64,000 nucleotides of DNA, taken from assembly GCF_033807715.1 (NCBI RefSeq), contig NC_084587.1, forward strand, positions 14,827,017 through 14,891,016, read 5' to 3'. The stretch is from Cololabis saira (lineage: Eukaryota; Chordata; Actinopteri; Beloniformes; Belonidae). The notes under the pieces were generated by a model that searched no databases, was not told where the DNA came from, and was given only the letters and a program-made list of their open reading frames with translations. Shown here in pieces: positions 23,968-35,745 of this stretch (positions within the stretch are counted from its first letter, which is position 1; the number at the start of each line of letters is the position of its first letter). Both the position numbers and the translations under genes were made by a program.

Positions 23968-25783
23968 CCTTGCCTCATGGCCTGCTGCTGTCCAGACAAC
24001 TAACCCATTGTGTGTAGCAGCAGGTATGCAGGGAAGAGCGAGTTTGAGAACGGGCAGTAGGATGCTGAGAGTGTGTATGCGAGTAAATAAGTACTAGAAC
24101 CGATTTCACGCTTATTTTGAAAAGGAAATATAAACTCTCTATATGTATTCTCTTGAAGGGATCCCATCCAAAAACCTGTTACAGTGTAAATGTCATTGTT
24201 CTGAGTAAATACTTGCATTGGGGTTAAAATAAGGAGGGGGATCGCCTCACGGCAAATACCGAGGCACAATAGAGCAGTGTACGTACGAGTGCATAAGTCC
24301 CGTCCTTTCATACGCCTCTTTCCTCACTCCGTTAACCTAAAAGAGGTGGATTACGAAACCCGCGGTGAAATGAAGCATAATAAGAGCATTAGCGTACAAG
24401 CAGGTTGGAGGACAGGGGAGGGAGTCGAGCAGGATAAGAGGAGAGGATGGAGGGTTCAGCGGTGTCACCTCGCTGGGGGGGTGCAGGGGGTTACGCAGGG
24501 GTCAAAGGTTGAACAGTGGAAGGCAGGGGACGGAGGAAAAAAGACGGGGGCGGAGGAGGGCCGATCCTTCCTCCTCACTGATTGGTGGCTGCTCGTTTAT
24601 ACACTCCACAGTCCTGCCACGTTCTCATCGGAGAGACAGTTGCACAATGCCTCAGCTCACTGGATCACTTCTCCTCGTTTAAATGTTGTGAAATCAATCC
24701 GGGCAGACAGTTATGATTAAATTATTATCGTATAAATCCAGCTTTTGCAGTGTGGTCAAAGCAAGGAGCATGTAATCCTTTTTACTGAGGAGATCAGTCT
24801 GCAAGGATCGCCCAACTGTCCATAAGTAGAATTCATAGTGTTGGTTTTTATAATCACGCTATGATTAAAGCCACTTCAAGGAAGTGCCTCTAATCATTTT
24901 TTATTGATCAACGCTTGCTTTACCCAGCGGCAGGCAGGTGGAGTAGATGATGGATTTACTGAGTGTGGGATCAGAAACAAAGGTTCACACCCAGATTCCT
25001 GAAAGTTAATGATTCAACTTAATGCCAGTTTAAGTTAAACTGATATAGCGGGTTATTGTGTGTAAACCATCATCTTATGAGTGTGAGTGTTGTGACATCC
25101 AGAGGTGAAGTTGCAAACTGCCTGAACCAAAATGAATATGTACGAATTTCTTTTGGGTGAACTGTTAAAAAATAGTTTAATCTCTGAACGCTAGATAATT
25201 CTGGAAAGATACTGTATGTTGGTACTGAATGCATTTCATTTGTTTGTCTTTTTTTAGAATCAACAACCAAACACTGCACATCAAAAAACCTGTCAGTGTT
25301 TGTTTTTAAAGCGGTAACAAGAGCCAACCCAGAAGTAGCAAGAATTGCAGTTCCTATACTGACCACTGGAGGCTCCAGAGACAGGTCAATCTCCATTGAG
25401 CCAAATGTTAAAATGTCATTCACAACCCGGTTTAGAAACTTGTCCACTGCTGAGAAAATGATTGGGCAATTTATACTAACTCAGTGTCCCCTGAATGCAG
25501 CAAATATTCGCTGAATGAGGTGGGTGTTTTCCAGTCGGAAAAAAAAAGGCTTCAAAACTGCTCCTCAGAAAGCTTTGGGTAGTCTGTCCAGTAATTTTAC
25601 GAGTAGCACAAAGGAGTTCTTGTTAGGAATGGGTGATATTTTACCGTTCAAGATATACCGTCAAAAAAATTCCCCACGGTAAGAATTTGTTATCTCGCGG
25701 TAAAAACGATAAATTCCCCTTGATGACGTTTTTGTGTAAAGACGAATTTATGGTTCTGCGTTAAATCGACGCAGAACGTACGT

Positions 25784-25823
25784 GAAGGAAGGAAGGAAGG
25801 AAGGAAGGAAGGAAGGAAGGAAA
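25784..25823. repeat. (GGAA)n microsatellite
   Basis: About 10 GGAA/GAAG units inside the hAT MITE. Confidence 0.97.
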
Positions 25824-25834
25824 TGAGCCAAAAA

Positions 25835-25966
<132 letters not shown>

Positions 25967-26454
25967 CAGATAAATTCCCGTTGATGATGTTTTTGTGTAA
26001 CAAACATGGCGGATCTGAGAGCGAGGAGCTTGAGTCATTACAGTTTTGTAGTACAGTTTTAATTGGTTTTTATCAATTCAATTGGTGTAGTTTAGTAGTA
26101 TTTAGTATTCTTTTAGAGTAGTGTTTTGGGGGCTCCAAAGACTGAATGTGGTAATAGATTTATAGTTAAAAAGGTGGAGTTGAATTGGTATTTTTTTTAT
26201 CGTCATTTTTATCGTTATCGGGATAAATGCCAGAAATTATCGTGATAAATGTTTTAGTCCATACCGCCCATCCCTAGTTCTTGTCATTTGTAATTCTGTG
26301 GGTCCACCTATAGGTGCAAAGGTTAAGTCAGGTTGAGGAGTTTAATTTTCAAGAGTGTCCAAAATGTACTTGTGTTTGTTGTTTTGCTCAGTCACGCTAC
26401 AAGGGCGTGGCCGTCCAACCATCCTCATTCTTTTCCTTTTCGATACAAAGAAAA

Positions 26455-26525
26455 TCAGTCTGGCTCCTCTGGATTTGACTTTGACTTCTAGGGGGCAGTA
26501 CCAATGGATGTTTAAGAGAAAGCCT
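26455..26525. repeat. Interspersed repeat copy carrying a CTCF-like core
   Basis: It shares tctggctcctct ... gggcagtaccaatgga with 3251-3332. CTAGGGGGCAG at 26488-26498 matches positions 4-14 of the CTCF consensus CCASYAGRKGGCRS. Binding is not shown. Confidence 0.4.
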
Positions 26526-27904
26526 CTGGAAGCCATTAAATAGACGTACAACCAATCAGAGAAACGAAGCATACAACAACCACACTAGCATAAAAAAAAG
26601 ACCAAATGGTGTGGAGTGGGGCAGGAGCACAGAAGAATGAGTTATTAACAATTCTGCTGCCATCTTGGTTGTCTTGAGTCCTGTGACCCCCTCTGTACTA
26701 GATCTGAACCAGTGGAAATGTCTGTGAATGGGATGGGTAACTCGTAGCTCCGTGAGCTCGTTTCACGGTTGTTGGTGTGCGATAGTGTCATAAAGTGATA
26801 TGAAGTTGTCAAAACACAACTGGGACGAGAGTCCAAAGTTACTTTGGCTGTTTTTGGTTGATAGTAGGGATGGGAGATTGTGAGGGGTAGAAGATGTTTT
26901 GTAAAAAAAAATCAACTATTGCTTCAACATGAAACTGATATCTAAAAATGAAAGAAAAAACTTGTCTGTCCTGCTTTAATCTAGCCAATCTGGTTATGTT
27001 CTCCATAGGGAGATCTGGTGAGATTGACTAAGAGCAGAAAAACCGTCACATTATTCTAATGAGGTAAACCTCTCAGACTGGAAATGCTGTTTCTCTCAAA
27101 TGATCTGATGATGATGATGAATCTTTATTGTCTCCCTTAGGAGAAACTCTCATTTTGGTTCTTTAAACCAGATTAAAACTATAATTATTTATATATAGGG
27201 AGCAATACTAGCAGAAACACAGAGTACTATCAATAACTATGCTTTTATTGGTGTACAATAATGTGGATATAAGACTAGTGATGTTTTTATTACCTTTGGA
27301 CAAGCAGTTATTGTAAACATTCATATATAAACGCTGCAACCTCCTCGCCCCTCCACCACATTACACAGCACTGTTTGTTTAGTAACCAAGAGGGGATAAG
27401 CGAAATAATGTTTGCTTTTCATATTTTCCCTTTAGGACAACATTTAGTTTGTTGAAGCTGTTACTACATCTGACACAAATCTAAAACTTAAATCTCAAAT
27501 TTCCCCTAATATGCAAGTGTGCAAGGGTTCGCTGGAACTCATACCTTTTAAATTTCATCACCGGATAGTTTGCTCTAGGTTGTGTGCACATCTCTGTGAA
27601 TCCTGCAGTTTATTGCATCTACACTGCCTTCGACAAGTGAACAAAAATCACAAAAGATGATCAAATGTGCAGTAACTCTGGGAAAAGATGTGTCTTCTAT
27701 TTAGAAAATACGTACTCTTTTAGTGTACGGTAGTTTTTTTTAGGTACCGACTTACAGATATTGACAGAAAAAAATCTTGGATAAACGAATCCTACCAACA
27801 ATGTGATACGGTACAATCCTTTTGTCTTTCCTTTGAGTAATAAAAAATTAAACGGCAAACTTAAAAACATAAAAACAAGGCATGAAATGAGAATGAAAAC
27901 AAAA

Positions 27905-28045
27905 TTTGACCTTACATTTTTTTCGTTAATTTTGTTTTTTATTTAGCTTTCGTTGAATAAAAACCATTTTTAGTTTCATTTCAGTTAACTGAATTGTTTT
28001 TTCACTGTTAGTTTCAGTTTTAGTCATAGTTTTTGTTAACTATTA
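27905..28045. repeat. Partial copy of the ACTAAA-rich hAT-like MITE
   Basis: T-rich array of tttagttt/tttcagtt units ending in gttaactattataa, the complement-strand version of the 11574-12044 element. The left terminus is missing. Confidence 0.5.
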
Positions 28046-30089
28046 TAAGTCTGGTCCACCTGAACCTGACGACCTGAACTGAAAACTGGGACCAAGCAAT
28101 CTGGCGTTCCAGCTGTTTAAATGCTCTTGCACTGATGTTGCGCCTTTTTTAACGTCAAAAACTTGGGATCGAACTGTCGACCTCCCAAATAAAAGAAAAC
28201 AAGTTTCATGGTTTTACAGCAAGTGAGAAGAAAACTAAGTTCATCTATAATTTCAGCAAAAATAAGAACTTATAAAGTATGTTCAAGTGTTGATCTTGTC
28301 TTCATTTGTGTTCTTTGCATCTTTTTTCCCAGTATTACCTGTTTCTTTTGAATGTCTGTGACTTATGTCTTTCATTTAGTTCCTGTTTTATTTTGAAACA
28401 GCGTCTGCTTTGTTCTCTCTGTTGAGCTTCACTTCCTGTCCATGTTTTACACCTGAGTTCTGCCCCGTCTCCTCTGTTTCTGTTTTCTGCTCCATCCTTT
28501 CAGTATTTTTCCTGTTCCTCCCATTTTTAGTTGTTTTTTTTCCTGCCATTTGCTAGATTTACGTCCTTGGATTTTTCTAAGTTATTTTATTTTTTTACCT
28601 GAACATTTAGGTCTGATTTTCTATAACAGACAGTCACAATGACCGCAAATGAGACCGATGTCTGCTAAAGGAAGACAAACAGTTCTGCAATCTGTCATCG
28701 ACATAATATGAGCACTTTTTGATAGTCCTCACTGGAGGAAGGGAACCAAGCGTTTAAAAAAAGACACCGATTAAAGTATGTGCATGCATTTTTCACCTGT
28801 TCCCCTCCTGTTTCTGCCCTCATTTTACTCTAATGTTCGACCTGCTTCTGCTTCCCTTCATTATGCTGCAGCTCTGGTCAGGACGGAGCTAAAGGGGAAG
28901 GTGAGGGGGGGGGTGAAAGAGGGGAAGAATGTGACCATTGTGCTCTCCAGGTATGTGTGTGTTTGTGACAAACAGAAAGAATGGGAGAGAGAGGAGATCA
29001 GATCTTGTTACAGGTGTTTCATAAACAGCACAATAGTGCTAACAGGTTCCCTTCTCCCCCTCTGCAGCGCTGGCCTCCGCTCGCCGCTGCTTTAGATTTC
29101 TGCCTCACTTTTTACTGGATTAGGTCGACGGCTTTGTCGCACACACAGTGGACCGAATCCTTGCTTCCCCACCATCAGCATGAGATGATCATGTGACAGT
29201 CATGTGACACTATCATATACTGTGTGTATGTGTGTCGGTCGGTGCACAATTCATGCAGTTTAAGCTGTTTCTCTTCCTTATGCTTGAGGTTTGATGAACA
29301 ATAACCAGCATCCTGCTTCTGAAAAAAAAAAAAAAATGACAGATGTCCAGATTTTCTTGTTTCAACTGTCTGTCTTGTCTTCCTGAAATTAGAGTCCAAA
29401 CATATACCAGCAAGGTCAAACTAAGAAAAATGCCTAGATATGAACTCGTGTTTTTGATGACTGTCTCTTCCTGTCTGACACTGTGGAACGTGATACAGTC
29501 AGTCAAGAGATGATATCGCTCTAAATGTGGTTCACTCCTCCAGCTAATGTCTCAGGACAGTTGGAATAATATCAATCCTATATTAACAATTCAGCTAGTC
29601 TCTACTCCTGGTTTTGGTTTGGAACCAGACAGCCGGCAGAAAGAAAGCCACGTGTCATCGACTCTTCAGGTCAGACCAGCACTTCGACAGACACCGCCCT
29701 GGTCAAAGGATTTACACCCGACATTGTTCCTGTTTCCGTGAGTTCACAAGACAATACAATATCTTACATAATACTTGTGGAAGCTTTCTCGAACAATAAC
29801 CGTAAGATAAACCTAAATACACAATGCTAAATACTCCTGCATCATCAGTGTCAGAAGAGATGTGCACGTCTCCTTCCAGAGAGGACAGACCTGTAAAGTT
29901 CTTTATGAAAGTGTCAGAGAAGCTGGGGGTGATACAGGGACAGGACTTTATTTAGAAGTCATTATTTGGGGTAGTATCTGACAAAATGGGCCTGAAAAAC
30001 ACAGTTTCAGTGCATATTTGTTTGCCATTTGAAGAAGATGCCACAAGTTTGACCAAACCAAAGAATCTTATTTCAAGATAAGTCTATCA

Positions 30090-30762
30090 CAGGGGTCGGC
30101 AACCCCGGCTCTAGAGCCGCATGCGGCTCTTTAGCGCCGCCCTAGTGGCTCCTGGAGCTTTTTCAAAAATGTTTGACCTTTTTTTTTTATTTTTTTATTC
30201 ATTTTTTCTTTTTTTTTCTTTTTTTCCTTTTTTTCCTTTATTTCTTTCTTCTTTTTAATCTCGACATTTCGACTTTTTAACTTTTTTCTCGAAATTTTGA
30301 CTTTTTTCTCGACATTTCGACTTTTTTCTCGACATTCCAGCTTTTTTCTCAACATTTTGACTTTTTTCTCGACATTTCAACTTTTTTCTCGACATTCCAG
30401 CTTTTTTCTCAACATTTTGACTTTTTTCTTGACATTTCGACTTTTTTCCCAAAATTTTGACTTTTTTCTCAACATTGACTTTTTTCTTGACATTTCGACT
30501 TTTTTCTCAAGATTGTACTTCAAAATTAATCTTGACATTTCGCCTTTTTTCTCGAGATTTAGACTTTTTTCTCGAAGTGCATAATGAAAAAAAACATCTT
30601 CCCCAAGTTATAACTAATATAGAAAAATGCAGCATGTGTTGTCTTCATTCTAAGGCTGATACAAGACTTTTCATTTTTCATTCAGACAGGCTCCAGACAT
30701 ATTCGTTTTTTGTGTTTTTGGTCCAATATGGCTCTTTCAACATTTTGGGTTGCCGACCCCTG
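30090..30762. mobile_element. hAT MITE with perfect 8-bp target duplication and an internal tandem array
   Basis: GTCTATCA flanks both ends (30082-30089 and 30763-30770). Termini are inverted: CAGGGGTCGGCAACCC at left and the complement of GGTTGCCGACCCCTG at right. Between 30281 and 30575 a 19-20-bp unit (gacttttttctcgacatttc) repeats more than ten times with small changes. There is no transposase. Confidence 0.9.
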
Positions 30763-30770
30763 GTCTATCA

Positions 30771-31764
30771 CATCCTGTCAACGGTTCAGCACTCCTTTGG
30801 AGTCAGGGTTTGCTTTAACATCACTGTTCAATTTGATTGATTTTATTTTGATTGATTTATTATGAGGGGGGGTATTATTATTTTCCCTCAACCTAGACAA
30901 AAACTTTTGCTACCTTATCCTAAACCAAAAAAGCCACCTTGAGTAAACTTGACCAGAAAATGAATGAAAATGGCACATGGGGCGAGGGAAAAGGGAAAAA
31001 AGTGAGAGGAAAAAGAATCCTTTTTGAATAATGCCACAATATAAAGGCCTGCAGTGTAATTCTCCTGCAGCCCTGAACCCCAACAGCCTCGCCATCCTCT
31101 CACTTTGAGTAGGGGGAGGCCGAGTGTTGCTGAACTGAGCTGTGGGTCAACCAGTCCAAACCACGTATCTTCTAACAGGAAGACGGTTGACGGGTTGTTT
31201 ATCAGCAGGACAAAAAGCATGTCAGAAACACCCACCATGTGTGCGAGCGTACGACCCTTGTAGTGCATTCCATTTGCACAGGAAAGTTGATTTTCTGAAG
31301 TTTCAACTGAAATGCCTCCGAGTTAAAATTTCAACACAAGAAGCTGGAGAAACTTCACCTACCCTGTCTCCTACTAGCAACAATAAACAAACACCAGGCT
31401 TATTTAGCTCTTTATATATCACTTTTGACTCATCTTATTCACATTAAGCCAGAAATACACATCATTCATCACTGTGACTTCATTCCAGGTTTCCAGTTCT
31501 CACCTCCAAGGTAAATAAAATGCATCATTAAAGCAACTGTTCACCTAAATATTCACTGATTTATTCCCTTAGGAAGCCATTATCAAGTGATTTATTTTAT
31601 CTATGAGCAGGACTCAGCATCTATTAGAGGCAAACCATCTCCTATCACTGACCATATCTTTTCTGATAATTACTGTATTATCATTCCCTTCTGTTCCTTT
31701 TTGACAACTGTACATTTTAGTTACACTGAAAGTTATGGTTTAGTTTTCGAGGGGAATTAAGGTG
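30771..31764. other. Non-coding segment
   Basis: No gene or repeat is recognised between the two well-bounded MITEs. Confidence 0.6.
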
Positions 31765-31770
31765 CTTTTT

Positions 31771-32355
31771 TACGACGGAGTATTAGGGCCAAACTAAGAC
31801 AAAAAAAATTGGAAATTACGAAAATAAAGTCATAATATAATGAGAATAAAGTCGTAAATTTACGAGAATAAAGTCGTAATGTTGCGAGAATAAAGTCGTA
31901 ATAGAATAAAGTCGTAATATTATGAGAATAAAGTCGTAATATTACGAGAATAAAGTCGTAAAATTACGAGAATAAAGTCGTAAAATTACGAGAATAAAGT
32001 CATAATGTTGCGAGAATAAAGTCGTAATATTATGAGAATATAATTTATGAGAACTCTAAGGAAGAGCTTCTTCTCCCTGTGTTAAAATGAGGAATATTGA
32101 GCATCTTGTGAAGTTATATTTATATATTTATAATATATTACGACTTTATTCTCGTAATATTATGACTTTATTCTCGTAATTTTACGACTTTATTCTCGTA
32201 ATATTATGACTTTATTCTCGTAATATTATGACTTTATTCTCGTAATATTATGACTTTATTCTCATAATTTTACGACTTTATTCTCATTGCATTATGACTT
32301 TATTCTCGTAATTTCCTTTTTTTGTTTTTTTGTTTGGCCCTAATACTCCGTCGTA
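31771..32355. mobile_element. MITE with 6-bp target duplication and palindromic GAGAATAAAGTCGTAAT arrays
   Basis: CTTTTT flanks both ends (31765-31770 and 32356-32361). The termini are inverted repeats starting TACGACGGAGTATTAGGGCC. The left half carries tandem units of the form gagaataaagtcgtaatatt; the right half carries the same units in reverse complement. The two arms meet around a ~100-bp centre (32040-32135). Superfamily not assigned. Confidence 0.85.
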
Positions 32356-32472
32356 CTTTTTAGACACAAATTAGAAAAGTTATTTGTGAAAGCAGAGCAA
32401 CCAATCAACATCAAGAGAAGCACCAGACATCTGCTCTTGAACAGATCAGCTGGATATGAACTATCATGAACA

Positions 32473-32509
<37 letters not shown>

Positions 32510-32524
32510 ACACACACACACACA
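32473..32524. repeat. (CA)n microsatellite
   Basis: CA run of about 52 bp with one TG interruption. Confidence 0.98.
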
Positions 32525-32591
32525 ACTAAGTCTTGTTTGTACAACAACAGGACACTCAAGGCTGGCTGGCGCCCTGCTCGACCAGTTTTTA

Positions 32592-32594
<3 letters not shown>

Positions 32595-32623
<29 letters not shown>
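32595..32623. repeat. (CA)n microsatellite
   Basis: CA run of 29 bp. Confidence 0.97.
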
Positions 32624-32625
<2 letters not shown>

Positions 32626-33176
32626 GTGACTAGACAAGACATCAATAGCACACACGCGCACACATACACAAATAAACATCCAGTCCTTGTCCCGTAACCT
32701 TGCGGTGAAGGTTACAGCAGTCAGCTGGGTCACTGTGATCAGCAGATGCACCAGCTGAAGAAATGTCCTTCTAGATACCCACTGAGTGTGTATGCGTGCT
32801 CTGAATCCTCCAGGTGAGAAAACACACGCTGTCCCTCAACCACCCTGACAGCATAACCCGTTAAAAGATCATGGCTGGAGGAGAAGAAACCGAACGCAAT
32901 GAGACGCAGCCCAGTGGAGGCGTGCGATGAGTTTCCAGCTGACCTGTGGGGATGATGGGACGTGTGCTCGCTGCGTCGCCGCCGGGTCTTCTTTCACCTT
33001 TTGAAAAGCAACGATCCAACGAACTGGTCACTTTCTCATCTTCCTCCACTTTTGCTGTGTGCTGTCAGCTTCTCTTTGACCTCTTGCTGGCTGTCAAGAC
33101 ACCTCCTGCCTTCAGTGACAGGTTTCCCAAACGCACAGTGTAGAAGAGGTCTCAGATACCCGGCGCGAGCACACGG

Positions 33177-33210
33177 CACACACACACACACACACTCCAC
33201 ACACACACAC
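33177..33210. repeat. (CA)n microsatellite
   Basis: CA runs split by a TC step near 33196. Confidence 0.95.
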
Positions 33211-33805
33211 CCGACATGGGACGGGACAAGTCAGAGTTTCTCTTCTCCTTTTGCTATTTTTTTTCGGTTTCTGACTCAGATCCTCTCTTGTTTGTCCTCT
33301 CCTCTGTTCCAGTCACGACAACGCACGTAGACGTAACAGCGGGAGACAGGAGAAGAGAAGAGGGGGGAGCGCGCAAGGTCTCGGAGTGGAGGAGAGAGCA
33401 GGAGGTGACGGAGTTGAAGGAGAGAGCTACAGAGAGAGGAGGAGGAGGAGGGAGGGAGAGATGGAGAGAGGAAGGGCAGTGGTAATTAGTGAGTCTGTAC
33501 CTGACTCTCACTGACATAAGCCCCACATTCCTAAGAGCCGAGAAAGAGGGGGAGAAAGAGATGAGGGGAGGGAGAGGAAGGGTAAAAAAAAAGTTCTGAG
33601 TACACACAACAACACGCTAATCGTGCCACAAAATAACCTAGACATTAAAAAAAGAGCGTCCTTACAGAATACCATGATGCAGCGCTGGAGTCAAGGTCGC
33701 ATGATGTCAGGTGAAGGCGCTGCCGCCGAGCCGTCCGAACTCCGTCAGTCCTCTCTTCCCTCTCCCTATCATTCCTTCCGTTTGTCTTTCTTTCACTCCT
33801 TTGAT

Positions 33806-33807
<2 letters not shown>

Positions 33808-33842
<35 letters not shown>
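33808..33842. repeat. (GT)n microsatellite
   Basis: Perfect GT run of about 35 bp. Confidence 0.98.
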
Positions 33843-33843
<1 letters not shown>

Positions 33844-33994
33844 TACACCGCTCCTAAAACTCACCAAACCAGAATCAAAAACTGCCCAAACTCCCAGCAC
33901 ACCTCCTTCGTCCCTCCCTCCTCCCTTCCTCTTGGCGTCCTATCATTCTGGATGGGAAATGCTATCCTCTTGTGCCCCTGTTCAACCTGTTTGA

Positions 33995-34044
33995 GAGTGT
34001 GTGTGTGTGTGTCCAAGCATGTGTGTGTGTGTGTGTGTGTGTGT
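33995..34044. repeat. Split (GT)n microsatellite
   Basis: Two GT runs separated by ccaagcat. Confidence 0.96.
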
Positions 34045-34653
34045 CCAAACAGCCAGACCTGAATTACACGAAGCCTCAGCAGCATTCCTCTAAAAGGGGT
34101 TTCCTTCAGCTCACATACGATCACCGGCATCCACCGCCGACCGCCACCTGCTTATTAGCGATGATCTCCACGCAGACCGACCTTTTTGCTCATTCACCTA
34201 CGAGCATTCACCCCTGAGGTCATGATGACACGCCGTCTTTAAGATACACTGCTCACTCTTTGACGTGCTTAACTGTTATCCCTCCTTAATGACAACTTTT
34301 GGTAATAACAGCTCACCGAGGCGCCCGCTAAGACTTTCAGCGTTTTTACTCGGTGGGGGTTAATGCGGAGACGACACGCAGGTAAACCTGAAACATCTCA
34401 CGTCACTTTTTTGCTAAAGATGCTTCTGCTTTACAGCTGAACTGAAAGTAAAAAACAGGGAGGGTTGGAGGCTGGAGGCTGAACTGGTGTTTCTCATTAC
34501 ACCCCCGCCTCAAACTCTTAATCATCTTTCTTTTTTCTGGTGATATTTTACTTGTTTGATCATGTAGAGCAGTTTCAACACTCCACAAGTGAAGTATTCG
34601 CCCTTGCATTCAACGGTGGGCAGGTCTCTGTGTGCTCCAGTGTGTTTGCCTAC

Positions 34654-34762
34654 CTGAATTCTTTAGAAAGTCGGGCGTGGGCGGCACCAGGCGCCTCCTT
34701 CTTCCTGATCTCAGGTGCGTGGCGAGCGCGGAGTCTTTATGACAGCCAGTTGTCATGGAGAC
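34654..34762 (-). promoter_or_regulatory. Candidate rbm47 promoter and untranslated first exon
   Basis: This is the most CpG-rich short patch between the two genes. Read on the minus strand it has an RFX-like X-box, GTCTCCATGACAAC (34762-34749; 11 of 14 bases match GTTGCCATGGCAAC), then a TATA-like TCATAAAGAC (34742-34733). It continues through CpG-rich sequence to CAG/GTAGGC, a usable splice donor at 34654/34653. This is the arrangement expected for a short non-coding first exon feeding the acceptor at 2378, with a ~32-kb intron. Everything about its function is inference. Confidence 0.3.
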
Positions 34763-34934
34763 AAAGACACAGAGACGGAGTGAGAAAACGCCGCGCTGAA
34801 CTGCAGCAGCTGCGGTCAAACGGAAGAGAGAAGTGAGGAAGCTGGATTCCTGTTCACAGTATCAAAAACACACAGACACACATGTATACATTCAGATCCT
34901 TACACACACTCCCTCACACAGTAGGGAACTTGCA

Positions 34935-35060
<126 letters not shown>

Positions 35061-35639
35061 GGAAACTGAGATTGAGTCAGACGCGATCACACGGAGAAAT
35101 AAGGTTTCAACACAGCGGCTGAACTCTGACAGGGAAGAGGACGGGCAGTTGGAGAAGTTGCTCAATACGTTTGAGTTAAATGTCTACTTAACCGAGCTTA
35201 CATGCAGTAGCACAGAAGACGTGCGTGCGCAGCGCCTGTAATCCTACAGGTAATCTTCAGATTTTACAGATGTGTTTTAGCAATTTAAATCTATTATGGA
35301 GGAAAAAAAAGAGAGGAAAAAATAAAAAAATTCCAAATATTTTTTCACTTCTTTAAGTCCAATTGCAAAGGTCGTCAAACTCTGCCGGAGCATCAGTCTG
35401 CAGAACCCGAACTAAACAAGAATTTCATGAAGACTAATATCAAAAATAAAGTCTTCACCTTTAGTTTTCAGTTATTTTTTTGTAATATGTGTTTTGAGTT
35501 AAATTCATCTTTTTTTCAATTTTCTTCTTCACTGTACCTGAAGAATGTGACTGGTCTTCACTGCAGATGTGTTTCTTCTCCGGTCTTTATGTCTTTAATC
35601 TGATCTGTGCAGGTCATTCCCCACCTGAATCATAGAATA

Positions 35640-35745
35640 TCTATCCATCCATCACTGCTTTTTCTTATTCAGGGTTTCGATGATCTACTGGGGCGTATAC
35701 TGGCTCTCTTCAGGTGAACGGAGTAAACCTGGACAGGTTGCATAT
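35640..35745. repeat. Decayed fish interspersed repeat
   Basis: The series ccatccatc ... ttattcagggt ... ggctctcttcaggtgaa ... cctggacaggttgc follows a common teleost repeat in order. A retroelement-tail-like ggggataaataaag stretch follows at 35770. No frame. Confidence 0.45.

Larger units (their letters stand above)
14874..25615. other. Long non-coding intronic segment
   Basis: Mostly unique AT-rich sequence without recognisable coding exons. It contains the microsatellites listed separately, a short perfect hairpin at 17143-17172, a repeat fragment at 19480-19700 and poly-purine stretches (21480-21540). Two weakly similar blocks (14930-15070 and 17030-17170) may be copies of an old repeat. 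Confidence 0.6.
26285..30081. other. Non-coding intronic segment
   Basis: No gene is recognised. It contains two repeat fragments (26455-26525, 27905-28045) and a short decayed retroelement-tail-like stretch near 27108-27170 (gaatctttattgtctc). Confidence 0.6.
32362..34653. other. Microsatellite-rich non-coding segment
   Basis: Six CA/GT arrays lie within about 1.6 kb, together with a purine-rich tract (33340-33480). No coding exon is recognised. Confidence 0.6.

Noticed and set aside
23522..24097. 191-residue plus-strand frame
   Set aside because: Almost entirely (CV)n/(HT)n from GT/CA microsatellites.
30281..30575. CRISPR-like regular repeats
   Set aside because: The units are contiguous with no unique spacers, in a eukaryotic hAT MITE.
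31800..32320. CRISPR-like or satellite array
   Set aside because: Contiguous ~22-bp units in mirrored orientation inside a bounded MITE; no spacers.
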